From: Pararhizobium gei
GTDB taxonomy: Bacteria > Pseudomonadota > Alphaproteobacteria > Rhizobiales > Rhizobiaceae
DNA: 64,000 nucleotides
Assembly (NCBI RefSeq): GCF_029223885.1
Contig: NZ_CP119409.1
Coordinates: forward strand, 2,816,001-2,880,000
Reading direction: 5' to 3'
Under the pieces are notes generated by a model. The model worked only from the letters and a program-made list of their open reading frames with translations, ran no database searches and was not told the DNA's origin. Position numbers and translations under genes: made by a program. Of this stretch, positions 1 to 9,563 are shown piece after piece. Positions within the stretch are counted from its first letter, which is position 1. Each line of letters starts with the position of its first letter.

Positions 1-882
1 CGGATCATATTCGGTTCTGCGCAGCGCGGCTTCCACGGCCATCTGCGCGTCTGACAGCTGGTTCAAAGCGGCATCGAGAAGTTCGACAGTCTCCTCCAGC
101 AAGCCGGGCGCCTCATGGCTCTTGCGCTCCAGCCGGCGCACCATCGACGCGATCAGCGGCACCGGCGACGCATTGCCGTTGAGGAATTCGCTGGCCTCGT
201 TGATATCGACGGCGATCCGCTCGGCCTTCATCATCCGCGACCGGCGTTCGGCAAGATCCTCCTCCTCCCCGTCCTCCGGCGAAAGGGTCTCCAGTTCGTC
301 GACGGAGGCGCGCAGATAATCGGCCTCGCGCGCCGCGGCCTCCACCTTGTCGCGGTGCTTTCGAAGCGTCCGCTCGGCATCCTTCCAAGTGCGATAAAGA
401 CCGGCCACACGCTCGGCTTCTTCGGCAAGGCCGCCAAAGGCATCGAGCAGCGTGCGGTGTGCGTGGGTATCGACAAGCGCCCGGTCGTCATGCTGGCCGT
501 GAATTTCGACAAGCAATTGTCCGGCCTGGCGCATCAGTTGAACGGAAACAGGCTGGTCATTGACATAGGCTCTGGTTCGGCCATCAGCCGACTGCACCCG
601 CCGGAAGATCAGGTCGCCATCGTCATCGATGCCGTTTTCCCGTGCAAGGACGCGGGCGGGGTGATCCATGCCGACGTCGAACACCGCGGTGACCTGTCCC
701 TTGTCGCCGCCATGGCGAACAAGCGAGCCATCGCCCCGCCCCCCGAGGGCGAGCGAAAGACTGTCGAGAAGAATGGATTTTCCCGCGCCCGTCTCGCCCG
801 TAAGCACGGAAAGCCCGGCGTCGAAGGACAAATCAAGCCGTTCGATCAGGACGATATCGCGGATCGAAATCTGTGAAAGCAT
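1..882 (-). CDS. recN: DNA repair protein RecN (partial, N-terminal 294 residues)
   Basis: RecN is an SMC-like ATPase that acts at DNA double-strand breaks. The minus-strand frame opens with MLSQISIRD, has the Walker A motif GETGAGKS at residues 29-36 and the RecN-typical HGQHDDRALVD stretch near residue 120, followed by charged helical sequence that begins the coiled coil. The C-terminal half, with Walker B, lies left of the window. The ATG at 882-880 is 45 bases from the bamD stop, so the two are probably cotranscribed. I see no LexA box (GTTC-N7-GTTC) in that gap, so SOS control would have to act further upstream. Family assignment is firm; completeness cannot be judged. Confidence 0.93.
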   Translation of the reverse strand, partial: MLSQISIRDIVLIERLDLSFDAGLSVLTGETGAGKSILLDSLSLALGGRGDGSLVRHGGDKGQVTAVFDVGMDHPARVLARENGIDDDGDLIFRRVQSADGRTRAYVNDQPVSVQLMRQAGQLLVEIHGQHDDRALVDTHAHRTLLDAFGGLAEEAERVAGLYRTWKDAERTLRKHRDKVEAAAREADYLRASVDELETLSPEDGEEEDLAERRSRMMKAERIAVDINEASEFLNGNASPVPLIASMVRRLERKSHEAPGLLEETVELLDAALNQLSDAQMAVEAALRRTEYDP

Positions 883-927
883 CCCGTCTCAAATCTCTTC
901 GCACTCTGCCCTGCGACAAGCCGCAGC

Positions 928-1794
928 TCAGGCGCCGATCAGCTTCTTGCCAGCACGCGAAATCCAGGAATTGCCGGTCTCGCGCGGTTCCAGACCACCT
1001 GTCTGCAACAGCTTGTAACTGTCGGCATACCATTGGCTGTCGGGATAATTATGTCCAAGCACGGCGGCCGCCGTCTGGGCCTCGCCGGTGATGCCCATGG
1101 CGAAATAGGTCTCGACGAGACGCGCCAAGGCTTCCTCAACCTGATTTGTCGTCGGATATTGTTCGACCACGGTGCGGAAACGGGTGATCGCCGCGAGATA
1201 TTCCCGACGCTCGAGATAATAGCGGCCGACCTGCATTTCCTTGCCTGCCAACTGATCCTTCGCGAAACGGATCTTGGCTTGCGCGTCCTCGACATATTCC
1301 GAATCGGGATATTTCGTCACGACGGTCTGCATCGCTTCGATCGTCCGTGCCGCAGGCTTCTGGTCCTGCGTCACACCCGGAATTTGCTTCGAATAGGAAA
1401 GGCCGACAATATATTGGGCATAGGCGGCGTCCGGGGATTCCGGATAAAGATTGAGGTACCGGTTCGCACCGTTGATCGCGTCCTGGTACTGGCCGTTGCG
1501 GTAATTGACGAAGGCCTTCATGACCAGGGCCTTGCGGGCATATTCGGAGAAGGGATGCTGTTGGTCGAGAGCCTCGAACTTGCGCGCCGCTTCTGTCGTC
1601 TTGCCGGCATTGAGGTTGGCAAGGCCCTGATTGTAGAGCACTTCCGGCGGATCTGTCTCGGCCGTCAACTTGGTGATATCGATATCGGGATCGTTCTGGC
1701 AGGCACTGACCAGAACACCGGCTGCGGACGCAGCAAGCGAAATGACAGCAATCCGCGCCATCTTCTTCAATTCAACCTGGCCTGCAAATACCAT
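928..1794 (-). CDS. bamD: Outer-membrane assembly lipoprotein BamD (ComL)
   Basis: BamD is the essential lipoprotein of the BAM complex that inserts beta-barrel proteins into the outer membrane. The 288-residue product has a signal peptide ending in a lipobox (VSAC, Cys at about residue 32) and then a series of TPR-like helical repeats ([18 protein letters not shown] and similar) to the C terminus, as in the family. A second ATG (MARIAVISL, residue 12) is an equally plausible start and would give a more usual signal-peptide length. It lies between lpxC and recN on the same strand, the usual rhizobial order. Nothing in it looks truncated. Confidence 0.93.
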   Translation of the reverse strand: MVFAGQVELKKMARIAVISLAASAAGVLVSACQNDPDIDITKLTAETDPPEVLYNQGLANLNAGKTTEAARKFEALDQQHPFSEYARKALVMKAFVNYRNGQYQDAINGANRYLNLYPESPDAAYAQYIVGLSYSKQIPGVTQDQKPAARTIEAMQTVVTKYPDSEYVEDAQAKIRFAKDQLAGKEMQVGRYYLERREYLAAITRFRTVVEQYPTTNQVEEALARLVETYFAMGITGEAQTAAAVLGHNYPDSQWYADSYKLLQTGGLEPRETGNSWISRAGKKLIGA

Positions 1795-1921
1795 TCGTAA
1801 ATCCCAACTCGCACAGCGGTAAGAATACCGCCGCCTATGAACCGCGTTTTAGATCAAGATGCAACAAGACCGCAACGTCATGATGATGGATTAACGCAAT
1901 TTTATGGCGGCTTGACCATGA

Positions 1922-1947
1922 AAAAGCCGGTACAAAGACCGGCTTTT
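1922..1947 (-). terminator. Intrinsic terminator after lpxC
   Basis: A 10-bp perfect inverted repeat (AAAAGCCGGT / ACCGGCTTTT, 6-base loop) lies about 45 bases past the lpxC stop and is followed on the minus strand by five T residues. It fits a rho-independent terminator that separates lpxC from bamD-recN. Confidence 0.8.
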
Positions 1948-1993
1948 AAAGAAGTGCAACGGCTTTTCCCACCTGGCGCGAAGCCAGGAAACG

Positions 1994-2953
1994 TCAGAGC
2001 GCGTTGGCAGCCATCGCCTCACGCATCACAACGCGCTGGCGCGGTGCGGTGCTTTCGACAATCTCGTAAGCCGTCGGATCGCTCATCAAGGCCTTCAAGG
2101 CGTAAGCGTTCATCTTGTGGCCACCGCGATAGGAACGGTAGCAGCCAATAAACGGCGCGCCGGCCAGAGCAAGATCGCCCACGGCATCCAGTGTCTTGTG
2201 GCGCACGAACTCATCCTTGGCGTAGCGCAGGCCCTCGACATTGATAACAGTGTGATCGTCGGCGATGACGACGGAGTTCTCGAGCGAAGAGCCGAGACCG
2301 CGACCGGCGGCCCACATGCGCTCCACATCGCGCATGAAGCCGAAGGTCCGGGCCCGGCAAAGCTCGTTCTTGAACGCGGACGGCGTCATGTCGCCCTTCC
2401 AGGATTGGCGTCCGATCAGCGGCGTATCGAAATCGATCTCCACCTCGAAGCGCATCCCGTTGTAGGGCACAAACTCCGACCAGGAGGCACCGGACTCAAT
2501 GCGAACCGGCTTGAGCACGCGGATATAACGGCGCTTGACGGCAAGCGCCCGAATACCCGTCTGTTCGATCGCATCGATGAAAGGAGCGGAACTGCCGTCC
2601 ATGATCGGCATTTCGGCACCGTGCACCTCGACCAGAAGATTGTCGATCCCGAGCGCATAAAGCGCGGCCATGACATGCTCGATCGTGGCGATGGAGGTTG
2701 ACGCCGAAAAGCCAAGGACAGTGCAAAGATCGGTATTGCCGACCTGCGACGAAACCGCCTTGAATTCGCTGATGACCTGTCCATCGGACATACGCTGAAA
2801 GACAATGCCGCTATCGGCTTCCGCCGGATGAAAGGTTATCGACACTTCTGCGCCGGAATGAACGCCGGTACCGCTCAGAGTTACAGAGTTTGCGACCGTC
2901 GTCTGAAACCCCAGCAAGCCAATTCCCATGCTCTTCGCCTTCACATATGCCAT
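1994..2953 (-). CDS. lpxC: UDP-3-O-acyl-N-acetylglucosamine deacetylase
   Basis: LpxC is the zinc deacetylase that commits UDP-acyl-GlcNAc to lipid A synthesis in the cytoplasm. The 319-residue protein shows the family landmarks: TGVHSG near residue 29, the zinc-ligand motif EHVMAAL near residue 92, EMPIMDGSS about 25 residues later, and the second metal/catalytic block HKTLDAVGD in the C-terminal half. Length is slightly above the usual ~305 because of a short C-terminal tail. It is flanked on both sides by intrinsic terminators (after ftsZ and after itself), so it is probably a single-gene transcript with its promoter in the ~240-base leader that holds a 14-bp palindrome. Confidence 0.96.
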   Translation of the reverse strand: MAYVKAKSMGIGLLGFQTTVANSVTLSGTGVHSGAEVSITFHPAEADSGIVFQRMSDGQVISEFKAVSSQVGNTDLCTVLGFSASTSIATIEHVMAALYALGIDNLLVEVHGAEMPIMDGSSAPFIDAIEQTGIRALAVKRRYIRVLKPVRIESGASWSEFVPYNGMRFEVEIDFDTPLIGRQSWKGDMTPSAFKNELCRARTFGFMRDVERMWAAGRGLGSSLENSVVIADDHTVINVEGLRYAKDEFVRHKTLDAVGDLALAGAPFIGCYRSYRGGHKMNAYALKALMSDPTAYEIVESTAPRQRVVMREAMAANAL

Positions 2954-3016
2954 GGTGTCACCACCAATTCCTAGATGACGAAAGGTAACCCCACGCCGCA
3001 GAAAACAGTGTCGGAG

Positions 3017-3030
3017 AGCGAATATTCGCT
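3017..3030. promoter_or_regulatory. 14-bp perfect palindrome in the lpxC upstream region
   Basis: AGCGAATATTCGCT is self-complementary over 14 bases and lies about 65 bases before the lpxC ATG, in a promoter-sized gap. It could be a dimeric regulator site. I do not recognise the motif, and a short palindrome can arise by chance. Confidence 0.3.
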
Positions 3031-3194
3031 GACCGGTCCGATCTGCAGCCAGCGATGTCTCGAATCGCGAAGTCGCCCTTCAGTCCTGATCCTGAAGATA
3101 AAGGCACGCGACCGTCATTCCAAATCACTGTTCGTTTCGTTTTGTTACGCTTTGCTGACAGTCCATTAAATACTGAAAGAATTGAAAAATTCAT

Positions 3195-3224
3195 AAAAAA
3201 TGCCCGGGCGTTAACCCGGGCATT
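3195..3224 (-). terminator. Intrinsic terminator after ftsZ
   Basis: The inverted repeat TGCCCGGG / CCCGGGCA lies 26 bases past the ftsZ stop and is followed on the minus strand by six T residues. It closes the ddlB-ftsQ-ftsA-ftsZ transcript. Confidence 0.85.
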
Positions 3225-3249
3225 CGGCAAGGTGGAAGGTGGCGGGAAA

Positions 3250-5019
3250 TCAGTTCGACTGACGGCGCAGGAAGGCCGGAATTTCGAGCTGATCGTCTTC
3301 ATGAACACGCGGCTGCGAGGCGGCGCGGGCCTGGTTGTCGAGGGGAGCCGCACGGCGCGGCGCGTAGACGCTGGCTTCGGCAGACAGCGGGCGGCGCTGC
3401 TGCGAGGCGGCGTTCGGAGCAGCGGCCGTCATGTCGGCCGTCACACTGTGGTCTTCCTCGTCGCGGCGGCCAAGCGAATTGGTGATCCGCTTCAAAAGAC
3501 CCATCGGGCCGCGTTCTTCCTGCGGCACCGGCTGGACACGATGCTCGGCTTCGGCCTTCACCATCGGCGGGAAGTCCTCGACCTTCGGCATGCGCACGGG
3601 CTCTGCCTGCTGGCGGATGACCGGGGCAACCTGTTCCTGGCGAACCGGTGCGGCCGGCTGCTGGTAGACCGGCGTTTCCACCGCACGCTGAACAGGTGCT
3701 GCGGCTTGCGCAATGGGCTGTTCAACCGGAGCCGTGGCTGCAAACAGCTTGCTCTGGGGGCGGAAGTCTTCCTGGGCCGGCTGGGCGGCGGGCGTCAAAC
3801 CGCCGCGCGGCATGGACAGGAACAGTTCACGCTCCAGTTCGGCTTCGCGAATAGCATGGGCAATCTCGTCGCTCTGCTGGGTCGGCTGCGCCGCTGCCTG
3901 CTGAATGACCGGGGCCGGCTGTACGGCAACAGGAGCCGGTTGAATGGCGGCCTGAGCCTGTTGAACCGGAGCCGCCGGAATGGCAGCGGACGGGCGAATG
4001 ATCGGCCGGGCTACCGGGCGAAAGCTGGAGTTGCGGTCGGCGAGCTCCGCAGCCGTGCGGTCGATCCCCGTGGCGACAACGGAAACCCGGATAAGGCCTT
4101 CGAGTTCCTCGTCGAAGGTTGCGCCGAGGATGATGTTGGCGTCCGGATCGACTTCCTCGCGGATGCGGGTCGCGGCTTCGTCAACTTCGAACAGGGTCAG
4201 GTCGCGGCCGCCGGTGATGGAGATCAGGAGCCCCTGCGCGCCCTTCATCGAGGTTTCGTCGAGCAGCGGGTTGGCAATCGCGGCTTCGGCGGCGGCCATG
4301 GCGCGGCCTTCGCCCGAAGCTTCGCCGGTGCCCATCATGGCACGGCCCATTTCGCGCATCACCGAGCGAACGTCGGCGAAGTCGAGGTTGATCAGGCCTT
4401 CCTTGACCATCAGGTCGGTGATGCAGGCAACACCGGAATAGAGAACCTGGTCGGCCATTGCGAAAGCGTCGGCAAACGTGGTCTTGTCGTTGGCGATCCG
4501 GAACAGGTTCTGGTTCGGAATGACGATCAGCGTATCCACAGACTTCTGCAGTTCCTGAATGCCCATGTCGGCGAGACGCATGCGGCGCTGGCCTTCAAAG
4601 TGGAACGGCTTGGTGACGACGCCGACCGTCAGGATGCCTTTGTTGCGGGCAGCCTGGGCAACGACCGGAGCAGCACCGGTGCCCGTGCCGCCGCCCATGC
4701 CGGCGGTGACGAAGCACATATGCGTGCCGTTGAGGTGATCGATGATTTCATCGATGCATTCTTCCGCGGCAGCACGGCCGACTTCCGGCTGCGATCCCGC
4801 GCCGAGGCCTTCGGTAACGGCGACACCCATCTGGATGATGCGGTCGGCCTTGGTCATGGTCAGCGCCTGCGCATCGGTGTTGGCAACGACGAAATCGACG
4901 CCTTCGAGGCCTGCGGTGATCATGTTGTTGACAGCGTTGCCGCCGCCGCCGCCGACGCCGAATACGGTGATGCGCGGCTTAAGCTCGGTGATATCCGGCT
5001 TCTGCAAGTTGATCGTCAT
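3250..5019 (-). CDS. ftsZ: Cell division GTPase FtsZ
   Basis: FtsZ polymerises into the cytokinetic ring. The GTPase core shows the nucleotide-binding glycine run GGGGGN at residues 23-28 and the tubulin signature [10 protein letters not shown] near residues 109-118, followed by the T7-loop region. After about residue 320 comes a roughly 250-residue Pro/Gln/Ala-rich linker and then a conserved C-terminal peptide ([13 protein letters not shown]) that binds FtsA and other partners. The 589-residue length, far above the ~380 of E. coli, matches the long rhizobial FtsZ. It is last in the ddlB-ftsQ-ftsA-ftsZ block, 93 bases after ftsA. Confidence 0.98.
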   Translation of the reverse strand: MTINLQKPDITELKPRITVFGVGGGGGNAVNNMITAGLEGVDFVVANTDAQALTMTKADRIIQMGVAVTEGLGAGSQPEVGRAAAEECIDEIIDHLNGTHMCFVTAGMGGGTGTGAAPVVAQAARNKGILTVGVVTKPFHFEGQRRMRLADMGIQELQKSVDTLIVIPNQNLFRIANDKTTFADAFAMADQVLYSGVACITDLMVKEGLINLDFADVRSVMREMGRAMMGTGEASGEGRAMAAAEAAIANPLLDETSMKGAQGLLISITGGRDLTLFEVDEAATRIREEVDPDANIILGATFDEELEGLIRVSVVATGIDRTAAELADRNSSFRPVARPIIRPSAAIPAAPVQQAQAAIQPAPVAVQPAPVIQQAAAQPTQQSDEIAHAIREAELERELFLSMPRGGLTPAAQPAQEDFRPQSKLFAATAPVEQPIAQAAAPVQRAVETPVYQQPAAPVRQEQVAPVIRQQAEPVRMPKVEDFPPMVKAEAEHRVQPVPQEERGPMGLLKRITNSLGRRDEEDHSVTADMTAAAPNAASQQRRPLSAEASVYAPRRAAPLDNQARAASQPRVHEDDQLEIPAFLRRQSN

Positions 5020-5112
5020 TGTACCCGTTCCTTCCTTGTTTCTGGCCGCCTTGCCGAGCCGGCCAAATCACCAAATTCTCAATAATACGCCCCCGGGGCA
5101 AAGCCGCCGGGA

Positions 5113-6444
5113 TCAGAAGCTTTCCTTCAGCCACTGGCCCATGCGGGCAATTCGGCTGTTGTTTCCTGCGAGCGACGAGAGCAATCCGCCCTGCGTCACA
5201 TGCGTTTCCAGTTCCGCCACCTGCGGATAGATCATCAGGCCCACTGCCGTCGAAAAGGCAGGGCCTTTTGCTGCGACAGGCAGGCCGGAAACACCGAGCG
5301 GCCGGCCGATGCGGACATTGCGGGCCAAAATCCTGCGCGCCGCCTCAGGCAGTCCCGTCAGCTGGCTGGCGCCGCCGGTCAGAACGACACGTTTGCCGAC
5401 GATGGGCGAAAAGCCCGAGCGCTGGATGCGATCGCGAATAAGTTCAAGCGTTTCTTCGATGCGGGCACGCACGATGCGCGACACAAGGGCGCGCGGCACA
5501 TGGGTCGGCTGATCCCGGTCGTCCTCGCCGATCGGCGGAACCGAGACGATATCGCGCTCGTCCGTGCTGTTGGGCAGTGCCGAACCATGAACGACCTTGA
5601 GACGCTCGGCATCTTCGAGCCGGGTCGAGAGGCCGCGGGCGAGATCGGTGGTGACGTGATGGCCACCGAGCGAGACCGCATCGGCATGAACCAGCTTGCC
5701 TTCCGCAAAAACCGAAATCGTCGTGGTGCCGCCGCCCATGTCGATCGCGGCGCAGCCGAGCTCGACCTCATCGTCCACCAGTGCCGCAAGGCCACTGGCA
5801 TAAGGCGTGGCAACGATACCCTCGACCGAAAGATGGGCGCGGTTGATGCACAGTTCGAGGTTCTTCAGCGCGGCGCGCTCGGCTGTCAGCACATGCATGT
5901 CAACGCCGAGCTGATCGCCGAACATAGCCAGCGGATCGCGGATGCCGCGCTCGCCGTCGAGCGAAAATCCGGTCGGCAGCGAATGCAGAATGACGCGATC
6001 CTGGCGCAGCGACTGCTGGCCTGCAGCAGCCAGAACCTTGCGCAGATCGGCCGCGTCGACTTCCTGACCGCCGAGATCGATCGAGGCGGTGTAGATGTCG
6101 CTCTGCAGTCGGCCTGCCGAGATGTTGACGATCAGGCTGTCGATGGTCAATCCGGCCATACGCTCCGCGGCATCCACTGCGAGGCGCACGACGCTTTCGG
6201 CGGCATCGAGATCGGCGATCACGCCGTTTTTCATGCCACGCGACTTGTGGTGGCCGATGCCGATGATCTCGATCGCATGGGTGCGGCCGGGCAGGATCTG
6301 GCTTTCGGCACGCGGTGTCAACCGGCCGATCATGCACACAACCTTGGTCGAGCCGATATCGAGAACGGAGACGATGTGCGACCGTTTGGAATTGAGCGGC
6401 TTCAGGCGCGGCAGACCAAAATGGGAAGAACCGAAAGCACTCAT
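5113..6444 (-). CDS. ftsA: Cell division protein FtsA
   Basis: FtsA is the actin-like ATPase that tethers FtsZ to the membrane and recruits later divisome proteins. The 443-residue product has the phosphate-1 motif (LDIGSTKVVC) about residue 28, the phosphate-2/adenosine motifs (DMGGGTT, VLTGGAS) and ends in an amphipathic helix (ARMGQWLKESF) that serves as the membrane anchor. Its ATG overlaps the ftsQ stop (ATGA), so the two are translationally coupled. Compared with E. coli FtsA it carries an N-terminal extension of about 20 residues, common in alphaproteobacteria. Confidence 0.97.
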   Translation of the reverse strand: MSAFGSSHFGLPRLKPLNSKRSHIVSVLDIGSTKVVCMIGRLTPRAESQILPGRTHAIEIIGIGHHKSRGMKNGVIADLDAAESVVRLAVDAAERMAGLTIDSLIVNISAGRLQSDIYTASIDLGGQEVDAADLRKVLAAAGQQSLRQDRVILHSLPTGFSLDGERGIRDPLAMFGDQLGVDMHVLTAERAALKNLELCINRAHLSVEGIVATPYASGLAALVDDEVELGCAAIDMGGGTTTISVFAEGKLVHADAVSLGGHHVTTDLARGLSTRLEDAERLKVVHGSALPNSTDERDIVSVPPIGEDDRDQPTHVPRALVSRIVRARIEETLELIRDRIQRSGFSPIVGKRVVLTGGASQLTGLPEAARRILARNVRIGRPLGVSGLPVAAKGPAFSTAVGLMIYPQVAELETHVTQGGLLSSLAGNNSRIARMGQWLKESF

Positions 6445-7373
6445 ATACGGTCCTCTTGTTCCTGCTTCTTGAGCATTTTCGTGCGCGCTTCCAGAACGGT
6501 CTGACGGCGGGCGGCCGCCTCCGGGGTCAATTGCACGGTGGTGCGGTCTTCGAGCCTTAGATCGACTGCGGCAATGTCGCGATCGAGAAGCTGCTGCCCC
6601 TCCTCCATCGTCGACAAAACCTGCATGGCACGTTCCAGATCATGCTCCGGAAGCTTGATGGTGATGCCGTTGTCGAGCATGAGATCCCAGCGGCGGCCCG
6701 CGACCCGGACATAGGCCTTGACGCGCTTTGCAATCTCGGGCCACTGCGAAAAGCGCTGATGGAACTCGGCCGCAGCCGTTTCGGCGTCGCGGCCGACAAA
6801 CAGCGGCAGTTCCGCGAACTTGTTGTCGCGCAGCGGTGCGATCACGCTGCCGCTGGCTTCGATCAGGGACAGATCGGCGCCGTGCTGCCAGATGCCGAAC
6901 GCCTTTCGCTCCTTGAGGTTGACCTCGATCGTTCCCGGATAAACCTTCCGAACGGCAACGTCCTCGACCCAGGGCATCTCGCTGATCAGCTTGCGGGCGG
7001 CGTCGATATCGAGCGCCACCAGCGATGTGGTGCCATCGAGCCCGAGTTGCTGGAAAATATCGATCTCGGAGGTTTGTTCGTTCCCTGAAACCTTCACGTC
7101 CTCGATCGCAAAGCCGACCACCGTGGTGGTCGTCTGGGCGACGGAATGGCTGTGCCCGCCGAGCGCCATGCCATAAAATCCGGTCGCTGCCATGAATGCG
7201 GCAGCGGAGACAGTCCCTGTGTAGGGTGCAAAGTGGAAACGGCCGGTGCCAAGGCCAACGACGAAACGAACGGCGCGGCGCAGCGGACGCGGCAGCACGC
7301 GCTGTCCGTCCAGATCGGCGGCCTCCAACGGCGCCAGCACTCTTGCAGCCTTCCTGCCTCTTAACGCAAACAC
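6441..7373 (-). CDS. ftsQ: Cell division protein FtsQ
   Basis: FtsQ is a bitopic inner-membrane protein that links early and late divisome proteins. The product (310 residues) has a cytoplasmic basic N terminus, one membrane segment near residues 55-75, a POTRA domain starting at [11 protein letters not shown] and the FtsQ beta domain. I place the start at the GTG at 7373-7371 because a strong GGAGGA lies 7-8 bases upstream; an in-frame ATG seven codons earlier lies on the wrong side of that ribosome-binding site. This start overlaps the end of ddlB by 13 bases, and the stop overlaps the ftsA ATG. Confidence 0.93.
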   Translation of the reverse strand: MFALRGRKAARVLAPLEAADLDGQRVLPRPLRRAVRFVVGLGTGRFHFAPYTGTVSAAAFMAATGFYGMALGGHSHSVAQTTTTVVGFAIEDVKVSGNEQTSEIDIFQQLGLDGTTSLVALDIDAARKLISEMPWVEDVAVRKVYPGTIEVNLKERKAFGIWQHGADLSLIEASGSVIAPLRDNKFAELPLFVGRDAETAAAEFHQRFSQWPEIAKRVKAYVRVAGRRWDLMLDNGITIKLPEHDLERAMQVLSTMEEGQQLLDRDIAAVDLRLEDRTTVQLTPEAAARRQTVLEARTKMLKKQEQEDRI

Positions 7374-8287
7374 GACGCGTCCTCCACGATCCACGTAAGG
7401 AATTTACCGAATGTATGGCCGGCATGAACCGCCATCTCAGGCACCAGAGAGGTTGGAGTCATTCCCGGCTGGGTGTTGATCTCCAGCCAGATGATCTCTC
7501 CGTCTTCAGAAAAACGGTCGTCAAAGCGGAAGTCCGAGCGGCTTACGCCGCGGCATCCAATCGCCTGATGCGCCTTGACCGCGAGTGTTTGTATTTTTTG
7601 GTAAATATTTGGTAAAACATCGGCCGGAATGACGTGTTTTGAACCGCCTTTCACATACTTTGAGTCATAATCGTAAAAGGCGTGCCCCTGGGGTATCACC
7701 TCGGTGACGCCAAGAGCCGTATCGCCCATGACGCCGCATGTGAATTCACGGCCATGCACATAGCGCTCGACCATCACGCGATCGCCGTAACGCCACTCGC
7801 TGGATGTCACGATCTGCGGCGGATGCGATTGATCCTCCTTGACCATGACAACGCCGAAGCTCGAGCCTTCACGGACAGGCTTGACGACATAGGGCGGCTT
7901 GATGGGGTGGTCGGAGCCGAAATCGTGGCGGTCCATCACGCGCGCTTCGGCAACAGGAATACCGGCAGCGCTGGCAACGATCTTGGCCTGCTCCTTGTCC
8001 ATGGCAAGCGCCGAGGCAAGCACGCCGGAATGGGTATAGGGAATCTGCAGATATTCGAGCAATCCCTGAATCGTGCCGTCTTCGCCGAAGGGCCCGTGAA
8101 GCGCGTTGAACACCACGTCGGGCTTCAGATCGGCAAGCACGGAAGCAATGTCCCGATCGACATCGATCCGGGTGACGCGGTAGCCCTCGCCTTCCAGCGC
8201 ATCGGCGCACGCCGTCCCCGACGACAGGCTGACCGGCCGTTCCGAGGAAAATCCGCCCATCAGGACAGCAACATGCTTACCAGTCAT
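7361..8287 (-). CDS. ddlB: D-alanine--D-alanine ligase
   Basis: Ddl joins two D-alanines for the pentapeptide stem of peptidoglycan; it is a cytoplasmic ATP-grasp enzyme. The 308-residue frame begins [20 protein letters not shown], the standard N-terminal block, and has the ATP-grasp landmarks [20 protein letters not shown] and the metal-binding EINTQPGM near the C terminus. Longer in-frame starts exist but the family N terminus matches the ATG at 8287. It heads the ftsQAZ block; the upstream gap holds a CtrA-like half-site and the aqpZ terminator. Confidence 0.95.
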   Translation of the reverse strand: MTGKHVAVLMGGFSSERPVSLSSGTACADALEGEGYRVTRIDVDRDIASVLADLKPDVVFNALHGPFGEDGTIQGLLEYLQIPYTHSGVLASALAMDKEQAKIVASAAGIPVAEARVMDRHDFGSDHPIKPPYVVKPVREGSSFGVVMVKEDQSHPPQIVTSSEWRYGDRVMVERYVHGREFTCGVMGDTALGVTEVIPQGHAFYDYDSKYVKGGSKHVIPADVLPNIYQKIQTLAVKAHQAIGCRGVSRSDFRFDDRFSEDGEIIWLEINTQPGMTPTSLVPEMAVHAGHTFGKFLTWIVEDASCLR

Positions 8288-8392
8288 CAAAACCCCCGAC
8301 ATCACGCCAGCCTTACCCAGTTCCACTTGCGCCTGGCTTGTCCGCATCCACCGAGTCGCAGACAACAGGCATGGGATCACTAGAACGGCATT

Positions 8393-8400
8393 ATGGTTAA
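8393..8400 (-). promoter_or_regulatory. Candidate CtrA half-site upstream of ddlB-ftsQAZ
   Basis: The minus strand reads TTAACCAT about 105 bases before the ddlB start, matching the 8-base CtrA half-site known from Caulobacter. A second GGTTAA follows 15 bases on. CtrA is a known regulator of fts genes in alphaproteobacteria, but an 8-mer alone is weak evidence. Confidence 0.3.
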
Positions 8401-8456
8401 TGAACCGTTTACTTTGGTTAACTCGCTGCCCTCGGCTGACAGAAATATCTGCAGTG

Positions 8457-8492
8457 AAAAAAAGGCCCCCGCGCGGTCTGCGCGGAAGCCTT
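8457..8492 (-). terminator. Intrinsic terminator after aqpZ
   Basis: A GC-rich hairpin (AAGGC..GCGC / GCGC..GCCTT) lies about 35 bases beyond the aqpZ stop and runs into seven T residues on the minus strand. It isolates aqpZ from ddlB. Confidence 0.8.
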
Positions 8493-8527
8493 CATTTGTC
8501 GCAAGCCTTTGAACGGCAAGCGGCGTT

Positions 8528-9212
8528 TCAATCCTCGCCGACTGCTTTCCAGACGATTGCACCGGCGACGGAGCCAACGATCGGCGCGAGCCAGAACAAC
8601 CACAACTGCTGCAGCGCCCAGCCGCCAACGAACAGCGCCTGCCCTGTCGAGCGCGCCGGATTGACGGATGTATTGGTCACGGGAACGGAAATCAGATGAA
8701 CAAGCGTCAATGCCAGACCGATGGCGACGGGCGCGAATCCCGTGGGAACCCGGCCGTGGGTGGCACCGAGGATAATGAAGACGAAGAAACCCGTCAGCAG
8801 CACTTCAATGACAAGAGCGGATGTCAGCGAATAAGCCGCGGGCGAATGTTCGCCGTAACCATTGGCGGCAAAACCGCCGAGCTGAAAGTCGGCCTTGCCG
8901 CTTGCGACCAGATACAGTGCCGCGGCGGCAAAGGTTGCGCCGATCACCTGCGCGATGATGTAGCCGGGAAGCGCCGATAGCGGAAATTTGCCGGCCACGG
9001 TCAGGCCAACGGACACGGCAGGATTAAAGTGACCGCCTGAAATGCCCCCCCACTGCATAGGCCATGGTCAGAACGGTCAAGCCAAATGCCAACGAAACAC
9101 CGAGCAGTCCAATGCCGAGTTCGGGAAAAGCAGCGGCCAGCACCGCGCTGCCACAGCCGCCGAACACGAGCCAGAATGTTCCTAAAAATTCAGCCGAAAG
9201 CTTTTTGATCAT
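8528..9212 (-). pseudogene. aqpZ: Aquaporin Z, interrupted by a +1 frameshift
   Basis: AqpZ is a six-helix water channel of the inner membrane. The first frame starts at 9212 ([13 protein letters not shown]) and runs through helix 2 to AYAVGG, where it falls out of frame at a run of seven G on the minus strand (9045-9051). The second frame resumes exactly at [12 protein letters not shown] and continues to the stop at 8528. With six G the two join into a normal protein of about 227 residues with both NPA motifs (HFNPAV, NPARS). One extra base is the only lesion. It may be a sequencing or assembly error, a phase-variable slippage tract or a real early pseudogene; the rest of the gene looks unrelaxed. 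Confidence 0.9.
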
Positions 9213-9563
9213 GATTTCCCCTTGTACGGAGCCGTGCTCCAAGAACCTCCTCGCACAATGTCCACGCCCATCGTCAGCCCCCTGACTTGGGCGAATGCGC
9301 AATTCGGCGAGTTATGCGTGGTAACAATTCCCACACACAACCGGAGATTTATCATTCAGCGATTCCCGTCAAGACAGGAAAATGGCCTCAACGCGACGAC
9401 GGTCAACGCTTGCCGTGCGGCGGCAGCGACAGCTTGGCGAAGACAAGGCAGCAAATCTTTACGTTTGGTGCGTTTGGCGGTTTTCATGGCGGCGTGACTG
9501 CGTTAAGAGCCGGGCAGCTGCCTCCCAAGACGGCCTTCATCTTCCCAATACGGATACATCATC
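9213..9563. other. Divergent intergenic region aqpZ / MHS transporter
   Basis: About 350 bases between two divergently transcribed genes. It must hold both promoters. I see no credible ORF, terminator, or palindrome long enough to name, and no clear ribosome-binding site before the transporter ATG. Confidence 0.5.

Noticed and set aside
3055..5085. Long plus-strand open frame (about 676 codons) opposite ftsZ
   Set aside because: It is antisense to a certain ftsZ, is rich in Arg and shows no domain; high-GC third positions keep the opposite strand open.
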